Below are positions 1 to 9,570 of a DNA stretch of 47,243 bases, in pieces; the stretch's first letter is position 1; every line of letters begins with the position of its first letter. Position numbers and translations under genes: made by a program. Origin of the DNA: an uncultured Bacteroidia bacterium (lineage in GTDB: Bacteria; Bacteroidota; Bacteroidia; Bacteroidales; ML635J-15); the NCBI GenBank assembly GCA_902762455.1, contig CACWOG010000001.1:1-47243 (forward strand). Direction: 5' to 3'. Below the pieces are notes generated by a model. The model made no database searches. It had not been told where the DNA came from and worked only from the letters and a program-made list of their open reading frames with translations.

Positions 1-2
1 AA

Positions 3-3000
3 GGATTCGTCATTGTCACCTACCCCGAGGCGGTGATGGAAAAGGTGATTCGCACACGCGAACTTACTCGCAATACCTTCAATGTGGCTGTCGGCGATGA
101 GCTGTCTATGGAAAAGCTTATCGATGTGCTCAACGACTGGAATTTCAGTCGCGACGACTTTGTGTTCGAACCGGGCAGTTTTGCAGTGCGCGGAAGCCTA
201 ATCGATGTGTTCTCGTATGGTGCCGAAAAGCCATACCGTATCGATTTCGACGACGACAAGGTGGAGAAAATCCGCGAGTTCGACCCCGAAACACAAGGCT
301 CTACCGAAAAACTGCGCAAAGTGCGTATCATTCCCAACATCTACGACAAACAGACCGTAGAGGACAGGATTTCGATTTTCGAATTTATAAATCGCGACTT
401 TGTGCTCTGGGTGGATTCTCCCGACTATGTAATCGACAGTATAGAAAAGAATTACAAGCTTGCCGAGACTCGCTACAGTGAAATTTCGGAAAAAGAAATC
501 CTCGACGAGGATACCTATATAATAAATCCGCAGTCGAACCTTATCGGCAAGGAAGAGTTTGTTGCCGAGGCAAAAACGCGTGCCATTGTGGAGATGTCGT
601 CGCGGTCGTTTTTTGATGCTACCGACGAGATACATTTTTCCACCGAGCCGCAGCCTGCTTTCAGCAAGCAGTTCGACCTGCTCATTTCCAACCTAAAGCA
701 GAATTCAGAAAACGGTTTCACGACCTATATTTTTAGCAACAACGACAAGCAGTTGCAGCGTCTGCGCGACATTTTTGCCGACAAGGGCGAAAATCCCGAC
801 TTCGTTGGCGTGAATGCTTCTCTGCACGAGGGTTTTGTTGATAACGACACCCGCACTTGCGTATATACCGACCATCAGATTTTCGAGCGTTACCACCGAT
901 ATTCCACCAAGAGCATTTCGAAGGCAAACGCACTTACATTACAGGAAATTAAGGAGTTGCATCCGGGAGACTACATTGTTCATGTTGACAATGGCATCGG
1001 ACGCTTCGTGGGCTTGCAGAAAATCAACCACAACGGGCGTATGCAGGAGGTTGTCACGCTGGCATACGGCGAAAACGACTTGCTCTATGTGAACATTCAC
1101 TCGCTGCACCGAATTTCAAAATACCGCGACAAGGATGGTGAACCGCCTGTGATTCATCGTCTTGGCTCGGGGCATTGGAAACGACTGAAGGAGCGTACCA
1201 AGAAGAATATCAAGGATATAGCACGCGATTTGATTTTGCTTTATGCAAAACGGCGCGAGCAGAAGGGCTTTGCATTTTCGCCCGACTCGTATATGCAGGT
1301 CGAGCTGGAATCGTCGTTCATGTACGAGGATACGCCCGACCAGAGCAAGACTAACGAGCTGATAAAGGCCGATATGGAATCGGAAGTGCCGATGGACCGC
1401 CTTATCTGTGGCGATGTGGGTTTTGGCAAGACCGAACTTGCTATCCGCGCGGCTTTCAAGGCTGTAGTCGATGGGAAGCAGGTGGCTGTGCTGGTGCCGA
1501 CAACGATTCTCGCTTTGCAGCACTACCAGACATTTTCGGAGCGACTGAAAAATCTTCCTGTGACGGTTTCCTACATCAGCCGCCTGAAATCGGCGAAGGA
1601 AATCCGCGAGACGCTTGCCGACCTAAAGTCTGGCAAGATAGATATTATTATAGGTACACATAAACTTGTTGGCAAGTCGGTGGAATTTAAGGACTTGGGC
1701 TTGCTGGTTGTCGATGAGGAACAAAAGTTCGGCGTATCGGTGAAGGAGAAAATCAAGCAGATGAAGGTCAACATCGACACGCTTACGCTTACCGCCACTC
1801 CTATTCCGCGAACCTTGCAGTTTTCGCTCATGGGTGCCCGCGACTTGTCGGTGATAACAACGCCACCGCCCAACCGCCAGCCGATTGCAACCGAACTTCA
1901 CGCCTTCAACAACGATGTTATCCGCGAAGCAATCTACTACGAGGTCGGACGCAACGGACAGGTTTTCTTCGTCCACAACCGCATACAGAATATCTACGAG
2001 GTTCAGAACCAGATAGCTAAGATTTGTCCCGAGGTGAAAACAGTCGTTGCTCACGGGCAGATGGACGGCGAGGAACTGGAGAAGATTATCCTCGACTTTA
2101 TGCGCGGCGACTACGATGTGCTAATCAGTACCTCGATTGTCGAAAATGGAGTTGACATTCCAAACGCCAATACCATAATAATAAATAATGCCAATAATTT
2201 TGGTCTCAGCGACTTGCATCAGCTTCGCGGGCGCGTTGGACGAAGCAACCGCAAGGCTTTCTGCTATCTGCTCACACCACCTATCGACCTGCTCACACCC
2301 GATGCACGCCGTCGTCTGAAGGCAATCGAGGAGTTTTGCGAACTTGGCAGCGGAATAAACATCGCCCTGCAGGATTTGGACATTCGCGGAGCTGGAAACA
2401 TCCTCGGAAGCGAGCAGTCGGGCTTCATTGCAGACATCGGTTTCGAGACCTACAACAAGATTTTGAACGAGGCTATCGACGAGCTGAAAGAAACTGAGTT
2501 CCACGATGTTTTCAAGGACGAGGAAGGCGAACACACGCCAGTGTTGCGCGATTGCTACATGGAAACCGACCTCGACCTGATGATTCCCGACTATTACATA
2601 TCGAGCACCTCGGAGCGCATAAAATTGTACCGCCAGATGGACGAACTGAAGGACATGCAGGAGCTGGAAAAATTCCGCGATATGCTTGTTGACCGCTTTG
2701 GCAAGATTCCAGACGAAACCGAAAAGATGTTCGATATGGTAAAGCTACGCTGGATGGCGGTACGGCTTGGTTTCCAAAAGATTGCCATTAAGAATGGCGT
2801 TTTCCTCGGCTATTTCCCGCAGGACCAGAAGTCTGACTATTATTCGTCGAAGCTATTTATTTCAATTCTGCAGTTCGCTCAGAACAATCCCCGCAACCTC
2901 ACCATCAAGCAGCATAACGACAGGCTGATAATGCGATTGGAAGGAATAAGCAGTCTGTCACAGATTGTTGATTTTGTGAAGAGGATGGAAACCGAAGTAA

Positions 3001-3026
3001 CCGAAAACAAACAATTTAATCCTTAA
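3..3026 (+). CDS. mfd: Transcription-repair coupling factor Mfd (5' end outside the window)
   Basis: Mfd is a DNA translocase that removes RNA polymerase stalled at lesions and recruits UvrA. The reading frame is open from base 3, so the first 100 or so residues of a roughly 1100-residue protein are missing; about 1007 codons are visible. In order I see the end of the UvrB-homology part, a CarD-like polymerase-binding segment (HPGDYIVHVDNGIGRF, near visible residue 320), Walker A GDVGFGKTEL (near 470), the DEEQ box in VVDEEQKFGV (near 570; DEEQ is usual for Mfd), TATPIPRTL, the RecG-like GRVGRS motif, and the C-terminal TRCF domain beginning around SSTSERIKLYRQ. An ATG at position 33 is internal, because homology continues upstream of it. 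Identity is secure. Confidence 0.97.
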   Translation, partial: GFVIVTYPEAVMEKVIRTRELTRNTFNVAVGDELSMEKLIDVLNDWNFSRDDFVFEPGSFAVRGSLIDVFSYGAEKPYRIDFDDDKVEKIREFDPETQGSTEKLRKVRIIPNIYDKQTVEDRISIFEFINRDFVLWVDSPDYVIDSIEKNYKLAETRYSEISEKEILDEDTYIINPQSNLIGKEEFVAEAKTRAIVEMSSRSFFDATDEIHFSTEPQPAFSKQFDLLISNLKQNSENGFTTYIFSNNDKQLQRLRDIFADKGENPDFVGVNASLHEGFVDNDTRTCVYTDHQIFERYHRYSTKSISKANALTLQEIKELHPGDYIVHVDNGIGRFVGLQKINHNGRMQEVVTLAYGENDLLYVNIHSLHRISKYRDKDGEPPVIHRLGSGHWKRLKERTKKNIKDIARDLILLYAKRREQKGFAFSPDSYMQVELESSFMYEDTPDQSKTNELIKADMESEVPMDRLICGDVGFGKTELAIRAAFKAVVDGKQVAVLVPTTILALQHYQTFSERLKNLPVTVSYISRLKSAKEIRETLADLKSGKIDIIIGTHKLVGKSVEFKDLGLLVVDEEQKFGVSVKEKIKQMKVNIDTLTLTATPIPRTLQFSLMGARDLSVITTPPPNRQPIATELHAFNNDVIREAIYYEVGRNGQVFFVHNRIQNIYEVQNQIAKICPEVKTVVAHGQMDGEELEKIILDFMRGDYDVLISTSIVENGVDIPNANTIIINNANNFGLSDLHQLRGRVGRSNRKAFCYLLTPPIDLLTPDARRRLKAIEEFCELGSGINIALQDLDIRGAGNILGSEQSGFIADIGFETYNKILNEAIDELKETEFHDVFKDEEGEHTPVLRDCYMETDLDLMIPDYYISSTSERIKLYRQMDELKDMQELEKFRDMLVDRFGKIPDETEKMFDMVKLRWMAVRLGFQKIAIKNGVFLGYFPQDQKSDYYSSKLFISILQFAQNNPRNLTIKQHNDRLIMRLEGISSLSQIVDFVKRMETEVTENKQFNP

Positions 3027-3181
3027 ATCATCGAATTATCAAATCGTCAAATTATCGAATTATTAAATCTTTCTAAACAATTTGTACAATCGTGCCATGG
3101 CGCGATTTTCAGAAACCTAGAAACTTATAAACGTGAAACATTTAAACTTAGAAACTTAAAAAACCAGAAACATTCAACCTT
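3027..3181. repeat. AT-rich gap with short degenerate direct repeats
   Basis: Between mfd and the next gene the sequence is built from near-repeats: first ATCGAATTAT / ATCAAATCGT / AAATTATCGA-like words (3028-3068), then GAAACCTAGAAACTTA, AAACTTAGAAACTTA-like words (3111-3160). Similar word repeats occur at 33274-33307 and 4691-4721. No promoter match was found; the gap may hold slippage-derived simple repeats. Confidence 0.5.
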
Positions 3182-3943
3182 ATGAAAATAATAACATTCA
3201 ATCTCAACGGAATTCGCTCTGCAATTGCAAAAGGTTTGTACGAATGGGTGGAAGCTCAGTCGCCAGATGTGTTGTGCGTGCAGGAAACAAAGGCTCAGCC
3301 CGATCAGATAGACATACTGAAATTCAAGGAGATGGGTTATAATGCCTACATTTTTTCAGCCGAAAAAAAAGGCTACAGTGGGGTGGCAATCTTTACTAAA
3401 AAGGAACCCGACTTTGTGAAGGCAGGCATTGGCATTCCCGAATTTGATGCCGAAGGTAGGTTGCTTCGCGTTGATTTTGGTGATGTTACAATTATAGACT
3501 CGTATTTCCCGTCAGGTACTATGGGCGATGTGCGTCAGGATGTGAAGATGAAGTATCTTGATGCCGTTCAGAAGTTTATAGACGAACTGAAGAAAGAGCG
3601 TCCAAACATAATCCTTGCTGGCGATTATAATATCTGCCATAAGGAAATTGACATCAGCAATCCGCAGAACAAGAAGGGCGTGTCGGGATTTTTGCCCGAG
3701 GAACGCGAATGGATAACCAATTTCCTTGCAAGCGGTTTTGTCGATTCGTTGCGCGTGTTCAATACCGAAGCCGAGCAATACACGTGGTGGAGCTACCGCA
3801 GCGGAGCCAAAGCCAAGAACTTGGGTTGGCGTATAGACTACCAGATGGTTTCGGAACCACTGGCATCAAGGTTGAAGTCGGCAAGAATCTTCCCCGAAGT
3901 GCAGATGTCAGACCATTGTCCGTACCAGATTGAAATAGAATAA
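3182..3943 (+). CDS. xth: Exodeoxyribonuclease III family endonuclease/exonuclease
   Basis: Family of AP endonucleases that nick DNA 5' to abasic sites and have 3'-5' exonuclease activity, acting in base excision repair. 253 residues, the usual length. All catalytic motifs are present: NLNGIRSA at the N-terminus, QETKAQ (metal-binding Glu), the YFPSG segment, GDYNICHKEIDI with the Asp and Asn of the active site, WWSYR, and the C-terminal SDHCP with the Asp/His pair. The start ATG at 3182 fits the family N-terminus (MKIITFNLNG). It follows mfd on the same strand, two repair genes side by side, but with 155 nt between them. It could be called exoA/xthA. Confidence 0.93.
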   Translation: MKIITFNLNGIRSAIAKGLYEWVEAQSPDVLCVQETKAQPDQIDILKFKEMGYNAYIFSAEKKGYSGVAIFTKKEPDFVKAGIGIPEFDAEGRLLRVDFGDVTIIDSYFPSGTMGDVRQDVKMKYLDAVQKFIDELKKERPNIILAGDYNICHKEIDISNPQNKKGVSGFLPEEREWITNFLASGFVDSLRVFNTEAEQYTWWSYRSGAKAKNLGWRIDYQMVSEPLASRLKSARIFPEVQMSDHCPYQIEIE

Positions 3944-3962
3944 GAACCGTACCCAGATTCGC

Positions 3963-3984
3963 ACACTGAGCGTAGTCGAAGTGT
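3963..3984. repeat. Small palindromic intergenic repeat (CTGAGCGTAGTCGAAG type)
   Basis: ACACT and AGTGT arms enclose GAGCGTAGTCGA. The core is the same family as the inverted pair at 33348-33410. A second decayed copy (GCCGAAGTAAGCCTAGTCGAAG) follows at about 3998-4019. Placed between two co-directional genes. Confidence 0.6.
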
Positions 3985-4041
3985 AAGTCGAAAGGCTGCC
4001 GAAGTAAGCCTAGTCGAAGCCACTAATAAATAATAAACATT

Positions 4042-4647
4042 ATGTCTATATCCCTATTCACTCGTTTCCCCAATCCGTTTCTCAAAGGAATACGGAGAGT
4101 GAAAGGTGTAGGCAAGGTCGTCTATATCACATTCGACGACGGACCAACTCCCGATGTCACCGAACAAATCTTGGAGGTTCTTGACAAGTATTCAGTTAAG
4201 GCTAGCTTTTTCTGCTGCGGACAGAATGCCGATGCCAATCCGGGACTATTGAAAAAAATTGCCGATGAGGGACATACTATCGGTTACCATTCTTATTCTC
4301 ATAAAGATATTCTGAAGACAAAGCCATCGGAGTGGATTGCCGATGTGGAGCGGAAGTCGGCCTTGTCGGATGTTAAGTTGTTTCGTCCGCCGTACGGACG
4401 TATCTTGTTCCGTCATTACCGCAGGCTGAAGTTGAAATACAAGTTTGTGTTCTGGGATGTAATGTCCTACGACTATGATGTTACGCGTTCCCCCGAATCA
4501 ATAATGTCGTTATTGGAAAAGTCGGTGCGCGAAGGTTCGGTTGTCGTTTTTCACGATAAGGGAAAGTGCAAGGAAAACACGTTGGCGGTATTGCCACAGT
4601 TTATAGAGTTGATGAAATCAAAGGGATATTCGTTTGGAGTTCTGTAG
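4042..4647 (+). CDS. Polysaccharide deacetylase family (NodB/CE4) protein
   Basis: CE4 enzymes remove N- or O-acetyl groups from peptidoglycan, chitin-like or other glycans using a divalent metal. The 201-residue protein is essentially the catalytic domain alone. Visible motifs: motif 1 TFDDGPTP (catalytic and metal Asp, residues near 31-38), motif 2 HTIGYHSYSH (metal-binding His pair), motif 3 FRPPYGR, and the late VVFHDKGK with the catalytic His. There is no classical signal peptide; the N-terminus (LFTRFPNPFLKGI) is short and basic. Substrate cannot be told from the sequence. Confidence 0.88.
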   Translation: MSISLFTRFPNPFLKGIRRVKGVGKVVYITFDDGPTPDVTEQILEVLDKYSVKASFFCCGQNADANPGLLKKIADEGHTIGYHSYSHKDILKTKPSEWIADVERKSALSDVKLFRPPYGRILFRHYRRLKLKYKFVFWDVMSYDYDVTRSPESIMSLLEKSVREGSVVVFHDKGKCKENTLAVLPQFIELMKSKGYSFGVL

Positions 4648-4690
4648 GCGGATAGTCGAACAGGCTCAAAGTCTTGCGGTCTTACAGTCT

Positions 4691-4721
4691 GTTAGCCTGT
4701 TAGCCTTCTAGCCCGTTAGCC
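4691..4721. repeat. Short direct repeat, GTTAGCC
   Basis: GTTAGCC occurs at 4691-4697, 4699-4705 and 4715-4721, with related TAGCC words between. It lies in the convergent gap between the deacetylase and the Rieske-like gene. No strong hairpin with a T-run was seen. Confidence 0.45.
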
Positions 4722-5161
4722 TAATAGTACGAATTATAAATATACAGCACCGACCCTTGGTAATCAGTTGTGTATTGCAACGGTGTGTATTTTGATGGTC
4801 CGCTGACAATGTTTCCGTCGTTAAGGTTGAATTTCGAGCCGCATACAGGGCATTCGAGGAATAGTCCTGTAGAATCTACGCTAAGTATTGCGTCGTTTGT
4901 TCGCGGGTGGTGCGGGCAGGCGCGGTCGAAGGCTACCCATTCATCCGGACCTGTGCATGCAACTACTATTCCCTTGTATCCTTGCTTATCTATATATAGG
5001 TAATTGCCTGGTGTTTTAAGTGCCATGTGCGATGGCATGTCGGGATATAGCTGGACGTTCACATAAACGTATGGTACGTATTCCTCTCTGTCGCAGGACG
5101 GATTTATTCCGATTGCAAGCAGCAGAATTGAAATTATTATTATCTTTGGCAGCAATTTCAT
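4721..5161 (-). CDS. Rieske-like lipoprotein with an altered cluster motif
   Basis: 146 residues. Residues 1-23 form a lipoprotein signal ending in GINPSC, so the protein is probably anchored in a membrane facing the periplasm. The C-terminal half has a Rieske-like layout: CPHHPRT at about residues 82-88, then CPVCGSKFNLNDGNIVSGP at about 105-123, then a typical PLQY strand. A classical Rieske [2Fe-2S] site needs C-x-H and C-x-x-H. Here the first pair is present (C-P-H), but the second reads C-P-V-C, giving Cys where the second His belongs. The site could hold a cluster with three Cys and one His, or another metal. It is divergent from the next gene with only 24 nt between the start codons. 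Confidence 0.75.
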   Translation of the reverse strand: MKLLPKIIIISILLLAIGINPSCDREEYVPYVYVNVQLYPDMPSHMALKTPGNYLYIDKQGYKGIVVACTGPDEWVAFDRACPHHPRTNDAILSVDSTGLFLECPVCGSKFNLNDGNIVSGPSKYTPLQYTTDYQGSVLYIYNSYY

Positions 5162-5185
5162 GATATACTTATTTAATAATTGAAC

Positions 5186-5713
5186 ATGGCAAAATTAATT
5201 AAAATTGTTATCCAAGTATTTTTGATGGCAATAATTTTTATTCCCAATTATTCAACCGCGCAGGTTAACTATACGGCAAAAAAGGATAGGCATGCCGAAT
5301 CTATTGATAGACAAGAGGAACGGCGGATAGAACACTCCAGAAAGGCCAACGAGAGAAAGAAGGCTGAACTTCAACGGCAAAACCAGAGAGAGCAGGAGAA
5401 GAGGAAGCACAATGCTCAGAAGCAACAGCATAAGTTGCAGAAATATAGTATGGAGCGAGACATAAAGTCGCGAAGAGTGAAGAGGAAAGATGAAAAGCCA
5501 ACGCCCGAAGAACGCCTTGTGATGAAAATTGAAAAACAGAAAGCAAAGGAAGATGCAAAGAAGGATAAGCTTGCCGAAAAGGAGCGTAAAAAGATGCTGA
5601 AGTCTTATCATAAAAAAGTTAGCGGAGCAGGCAAGGATGTCGCCAGTCGCAAGAAAGTCTATAAGCGCATGAAGAAGTCGAAGCGCATTGCAAACAAAAA
5701 TAATAAGAGGTAG
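5186..5713 (+). CDS. Exported Lys/Arg/Glu-rich helical protein, function unknown
   Basis: I do not recognise this gene. The ATG at 5186 gives 175 residues: a signal peptide of about 26 residues (hydrophobic IVIQVFLMAIIFI, cleavage likely after STA), then an almost uninterrupted run of charged residues (K, R, E, Q) predicted to be one long helix or coiled coil, ending in a very basic tail (KKSKRIANKNNKR). An upstream in-frame TTG at 5180 is possible but unneeded. The charge pattern would fit binding to nucleic acid, phospholipid or cell-wall polymers; nothing distinguishes these. Confidence 0.6.
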   Translation: MAKLIKIVIQVFLMAIIFIPNYSTAQVNYTAKKDRHAESIDRQEERRIEHSRKANERKKAELQRQNQREQEKRKHNAQKQQHKLQKYSMERDIKSRRVKRKDEKPTPEERLVMKIEKQKAKEDAKKDKLAEKERKKMLKSYHKKVSGAGKDVASRKKVYKRMKKSKRIANKNNKR

Positions 5714-5823
5714 TAGTATTACTATTCCGTTAACTTACTAACAAAAATATTTGTTGATAACGTGCTGACTTACAATATAGTGTGTCGGGCTTGTTAATTT
5801 TTCAGAAAAAAAAAGCAAAAAAG

Positions 5824-5855
5824 TTGTTAAGAAAAGAAAAAGTGTAGTAATTTTG
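5824..5855 (+). promoter_or_regulatory. Bacteroidota-type promoter for the outer-membrane operon
   Basis: TTG at 5824-5826, a 21-nt spacer, then TAATTTTG at 5848-5855, which matches TAnnTTTG exactly. Transcription should start near 5862, about 45 nt before the receptor start codon. Confidence 0.65.
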
Positions 5856-5858
5856 AAG

Positions 5859-5875
5859 CCCCATTTTATTTGGGG
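5859..5875 (+). other. 5'-terminal hairpin in the receptor mRNA leader
   Basis: CCCCA and TGGGG pair around a 7-nt AT loop. The hairpin lies directly at the predicted transcription start, where it could shield the 5' end of the operon mRNA or control initiation. Similar start-site hairpins occur before greA and before the DUF1566 gene. Confidence 0.45.
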
Positions 5876-5907
5876 AGATATAAGTAGTAAGTAAGTAAAT
5901 TTTTATT

Positions 5908-8900
5908 ATGTTACGAAGAATACAATTGTTGATTATTACACTCTTAGCGAGTGTGGGATTGTTCGCTCAATCAGGTACTTTAAACGGTACGGTCATTGAT
6001 GCGTCAACCAACGAACCTGTTCCTTTCGCCAATGTTTCCATCGAAGAGAACGGCAATGTCGTTACCGGTGGTATGACGGATTTTGACGGTAGGTTTAGTA
6101 TCAAGCCGATTAAAGCCGGCAAGTATGATGTTTCTGCATCGTATATTGGTTATGGTACGGTAAAGTACTCTAATGTACAGATTACAGCTGGTCAGATTAC
6201 TTTCCAGAACTTCAAGCTGAAGCCCGAAGCAGAAATGCTTGCCGAGGTTGAAGTTATCGAGTACAAGGTTCCTCTTATCCAGAAAGACCAGACCCAGTCG
6301 GGTGGTACTATGACATCGGAGGACATCTCAAGAATGAACGCACGTTCGGCAGACGCTGTTGCAGCAACAGTCGGCGGTGTTTACTCGGAGGATGGTTCTG
6401 TAGGTAGTATTAGAGGTTCGCGTTCCGAAGACGTTGTTTACTATGTTGACGGTGTCAAGGTTCGTGGTTCCAGCAGCGTTCCTAAGTCGGCAATCGAACA
6501 GGTATCTGTAATCACCGGTGGTGTTCCTGCTCAGTACGGTGATGCTACAGGTGGTATCATCAGCTTGACCACAAAGGGCCCTGCTTCAGAATTCTGGGGT
6601 GGTGCCGAAGTCCTTTGCTCTGTCGAAGGCTACGGATACAACCTTGCAGGTCTGACCTTGTCGGGTCCTATCTGGACAAAGACCGATGCAGAAACCAACC
6701 GCAAGAGAACCATTATGGGCTTTATGGTTTCGGCAGAAGGTGCTTACATCCTCGATGGCAGCCCATCAGCAGTAGGTGAGTGGAGAGCTTACGATGATGT
6801 AAAGGAGGAAATGACCAACAATCCTCTTCGCCTCGTAGAATCAGAACAAGGTGCTGTGGTTTATCAGAATACCTTATATTTAAAGGACGACTCATTCTAC
6901 AACAAGAGAAGAAGAAGTGATGCTACCAATATGAACCTTAATATTGCAGCAAAGATTGATATTGCTCCTATCAGGGACTTGGACATTACTTTCGGTACCA
7001 ACATTTACCTTGCTAATGCTAGAATGTACTCAAGGTCGAATTCCTTGTTCAACTCCGAGAACAACGGTCGCCAGAAATATGGTAGCTACCGTATGTACGG
7101 ACGTTTGACCCAGAAGTTCAGAAGCAATGATGATGAAGATTCCGAAAAGAAGGCATTCTTGAGAAACCCATACTATACCATTCAGGTGGACTATACTATG
7201 GTTCGTTCTCAGTCGGGTGATGTAAATCACTGGGACAACTACTTTGATTATGGTTATGTTGGCAAGTTCGACATTACACCTAATAAATATTATTCATGGG
7301 CAGAAGATACCGTTACTGGTTTGACAGGTAACTGCATGGAAACTTTCTACTATCAGGTTGATGAATTCAATGGCGGTAGCTTGAATCCTGCACTTGCAAC
7401 TTACACCAACCAGTTCTACGACTATATGGGAAGCAGCTTCCCTATAATGTATAAGGAATATATACAGATGTATGGCGGTTTGCTCAATGGTGAAGGCCCA
7501 TCTTCAATTTATGGTATGTGGCAAGTTCCAGGTGTTCCTTATGGATCTTTCTCGAAGTCTGATGCAACGCAGTTGAGGGTTTCTGCAAATGCAGCTGCCG
7601 ACCTTGGCGGTCATGAAATCAGTCTAGGTTTCGAATTTGAACAGAGAAAAGACTCTTACTTCGGAATCTCTGCCTATGGTCTGTGGGGTCTGGCAAGAAG
7701 CCTTACCAACAGCCACATAGAGGAAATCGACAAGACCAATCCTATTGTATATAGGGACGACAACGGTATGTTCCTTGATACTATCGACTATCCAAGAATT
7801 TACAATGCTTCTACCCAGAAGAGATTCGATAAGCATTTGCGCGAGGCATTAGGCTATGCTGTTGATGGAACCGACTGGATTAACATTGATTCATACGATC
7901 CAAGTACATTCGATATCAGTTGGTTTAGTGCCGATGAACTTTTCAACCAAGGTTCAAGCTATGTTTCTTACTATGGTTATGACTATGTAGGTAATAAGTT
8001 GAACTACAAGCCGACTTTTGAAGACTTCTTTACTAAGGATGCTGATGGCGACGGATTCCTTGACAGACCGATTGCACCATTTGAACCTACTTATATGGCA
8101 GGTTATATTCAAGATAAATTTGCATTTAAGGATCTTATCTTTAATGTAGGTGTACGTATTGACCGTTATGATGCCAACCAGAGTGTATTGAAGGATCCAT
8201 ATACATTACATAATGCATATACAGTTAGTGATAAGCAAGTTGATCTTATCGGATCTACGAATCATCCAGGTAATATTAGCGATGATGCTGTAGTTTATGT
8301 TAACGATATTAATAATCCTACCGAAATTACTGGTTACCGTATCGGAAGCGTTTGGTATAATGCAAATGGTTTGGAAATCGACAATCCTAATTCAATTCAA
8401 GGTGCAAATGGTATTTCTCCTTACCTTGTTGATCCGAATGAAGAGCTTAATGCTTCTGCATTCAAGGATTATCAGCCGCAGGTTGTTGTAATGCCTCGTA
8501 TTGCATTCTCATTCCCGATTTCCGAAGACGCTTTGTTCTTCGCACACTACGACATCTTGTCGCAACGTCCTCAGGCTGGCGGACAGTTGAGCCCGACTGA
8601 ATATATGTATATAAGACAGCTTGGAACATCTACGATTAATAACCCTGATCTAAAGAGTGAAAAGACCATCGATTATGAATTAGGTTTCCAACAGAAACTT
8701 GGAAATACTTCTTCGTTGAAGATTTCGGCTTTCTACCGTGAAATGCGTGATAAGTTGCAGACCATCTCCGTTTATGGCGCATATCCTGTTACTTACTATA
8801 CTTTGGGTAACATCGACTTCGGTACTGTACGAGGCTTCACCCTTGCATACGACTTGAGAAGAACCGGTAACATTACCTTGAGAGCAAACTACACATTGCA

Positions 8901-9540
8901 GTGGGCTAAGGGTACTGGTTCAAGCTACGATTCAGGCGCTTCAATCGTTAAGTCCGATAATCCTAACTTGAGAACCATCCTTCCTTTGGATGTTGACCAG
9001 CGTCATAACTTCCAGATTGTTCTTGACTACCGTTTCGGTGGCAAGGCTGACGGAACTCCATACAACGGTCCTAAGATTAGAGGTAAACATATACTTGCTA
9101 ATACTGGTGTTAACTTCACTATCGTTACAGGTTCTGGTACTCCTTATACTAGAAGAACAGAACCATCTAATGGTGTTATCATCGGTTCTTTGAATGGCGC
9201 AACAAAGCCGTGGAGAACAAAGGTTGATATGAGTGTTTCAAGGGACATCAGAATCAGACTTGCAAAGGCTAAGGACGAAGGTTCGAAGGAAAGATATGGT
9301 AACCTCAGAATCTCTCTTGATGTAAGCAACCTTCTAAATTCGAAGACCCCGATGTATGTTTACTCATACACAGGTAATGCAGGAGACGATGGTTACTTGA
9401 ACTATGCAGATTACCAGACATTGATTGCTTCGCAGACAGATGAGGCTGCATTCAGGAACTTCTATGCAATGTACATCAATTCACCGGGATATTATATGTT
9501 GCCTACAACTGTAAGATTAGGTGTTAGTTTCTCATTCTAA
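5908..9540 (+). CDS. TonB-dependent receptor-like outer-membrane protein
   Basis: 1210 residues. A signal peptide (to about residue 20, LFAQSG) is followed by a CarboxypepD_reg-like beta-sandwich (LNGTVIDASTNEPVPFANVSI, residues 23-110), then a plug domain (about 120-225, with DVVYYVDGVKVRG and the GGVPAQYGDATGGIISL plug end), then a long beta-barrel ending in LGVSFSF, with the terminal aromatic expected for insertion by the BAM complex. An EF-hand-like stretch DADGDGFLD (near 710) may bind calcium. First gene of a three-gene operon with a secreted protein and a PorV/PorQ-like protein, from the promoter at 5824. The ligand is unknown. It may be an importer or a partner of the secreted protein. 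Confidence 0.88.
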   Translation: MLRRIQLLIITLLASVGLFAQSGTLNGTVIDASTNEPVPFANVSIEENGNVVTGGMTDFDGRFSIKPIKAGKYDVSASYIGYGTVKYSNVQITAGQITFQNFKLKPEAEMLAEVEVIEYKVPLIQKDQTQSGGTMTSEDISRMNARSADAVAATVGGVYSEDGSVGSIRGSRSEDVVYYVDGVKVRGSSSVPKSAIEQVSVITGGVPAQYGDATGGIISLTTKGPASEFWGGAEVLCSVEGYGYNLAGLTLSGPIWTKTDAETNRKRTIMGFMVSAEGAYILDGSPSAVGEWRAYDDVKEEMTNNPLRLVESEQGAVVYQNTLYLKDDSFYNKRRRSDATNMNLNIAAKIDIAPIRDLDITFGTNIYLANARMYSRSNSLFNSENNGRQKYGSYRMYGRLTQKFRSNDDEDSEKKAFLRNPYYTIQVDYTMVRSQSGDVNHWDNYFDYGYVGKFDITPNKYYSWAEDTVTGLTGNCMETFYYQVDEFNGGSLNPALATYTNQFYDYMGSSFPIMYKEYIQMYGGLLNGEGPSSIYGMWQVPGVPYGSFSKSDATQLRVSANAAADLGGHEISLGFEFEQRKDSYFGISAYGLWGLARSLTNSHIEEIDKTNPIVYRDDNGMFLDTIDYPRIYNASTQKRFDKHLREALGYAVDGTDWINIDSYDPSTFDISWFSADELFNQGSSYVSYYGYDYVGNKLNYKPTFEDFFTKDADGDGFLDRPIAPFEPTYMAGYIQDKFAFKDLIFNVGVRIDRYDANQSVLKDPYTLHNAYTVSDKQVDLIGSTNHPGNISDDAVVYVNDINNPTEITGYRIGSVWYNANGLEIDNPNSIQGANGISPYLVDPNEELNASAFKDYQPQVVVMPRIAFSFPISEDALFFAHYDILSQRPQAGGQLSPTEYMYIRQLGTSTINNPDLKSEKTIDYELGFQQKLGNTSSLKISAFYREMRDKLQTISVYGAYPVTYYTLGNIDFGTVRGFTLAYDLRRTGNITLRANYTLQWAKGTGSSYDSGASIVKSDNPNLRTILPLDVDQRHNFQIVLDYRFGGKADGTPYNGPKIRGKHILANTGVNFTIVTGSGTPYTRRTEPSNGVIIGSLNGATKPWRTKVDMSVSRDIRIRLAKAKDEGSKERYGNLRISLDVSNLLNSKTPMYVYSYTGNAGDDGYLNYADYQTLIASQTDEAAFRNFYAMYINSPGYYMLPTTVRLGVSFSF

Positions 9541-9570
9541 TTTTTAATAAAGAAATACAATTATCACGAT

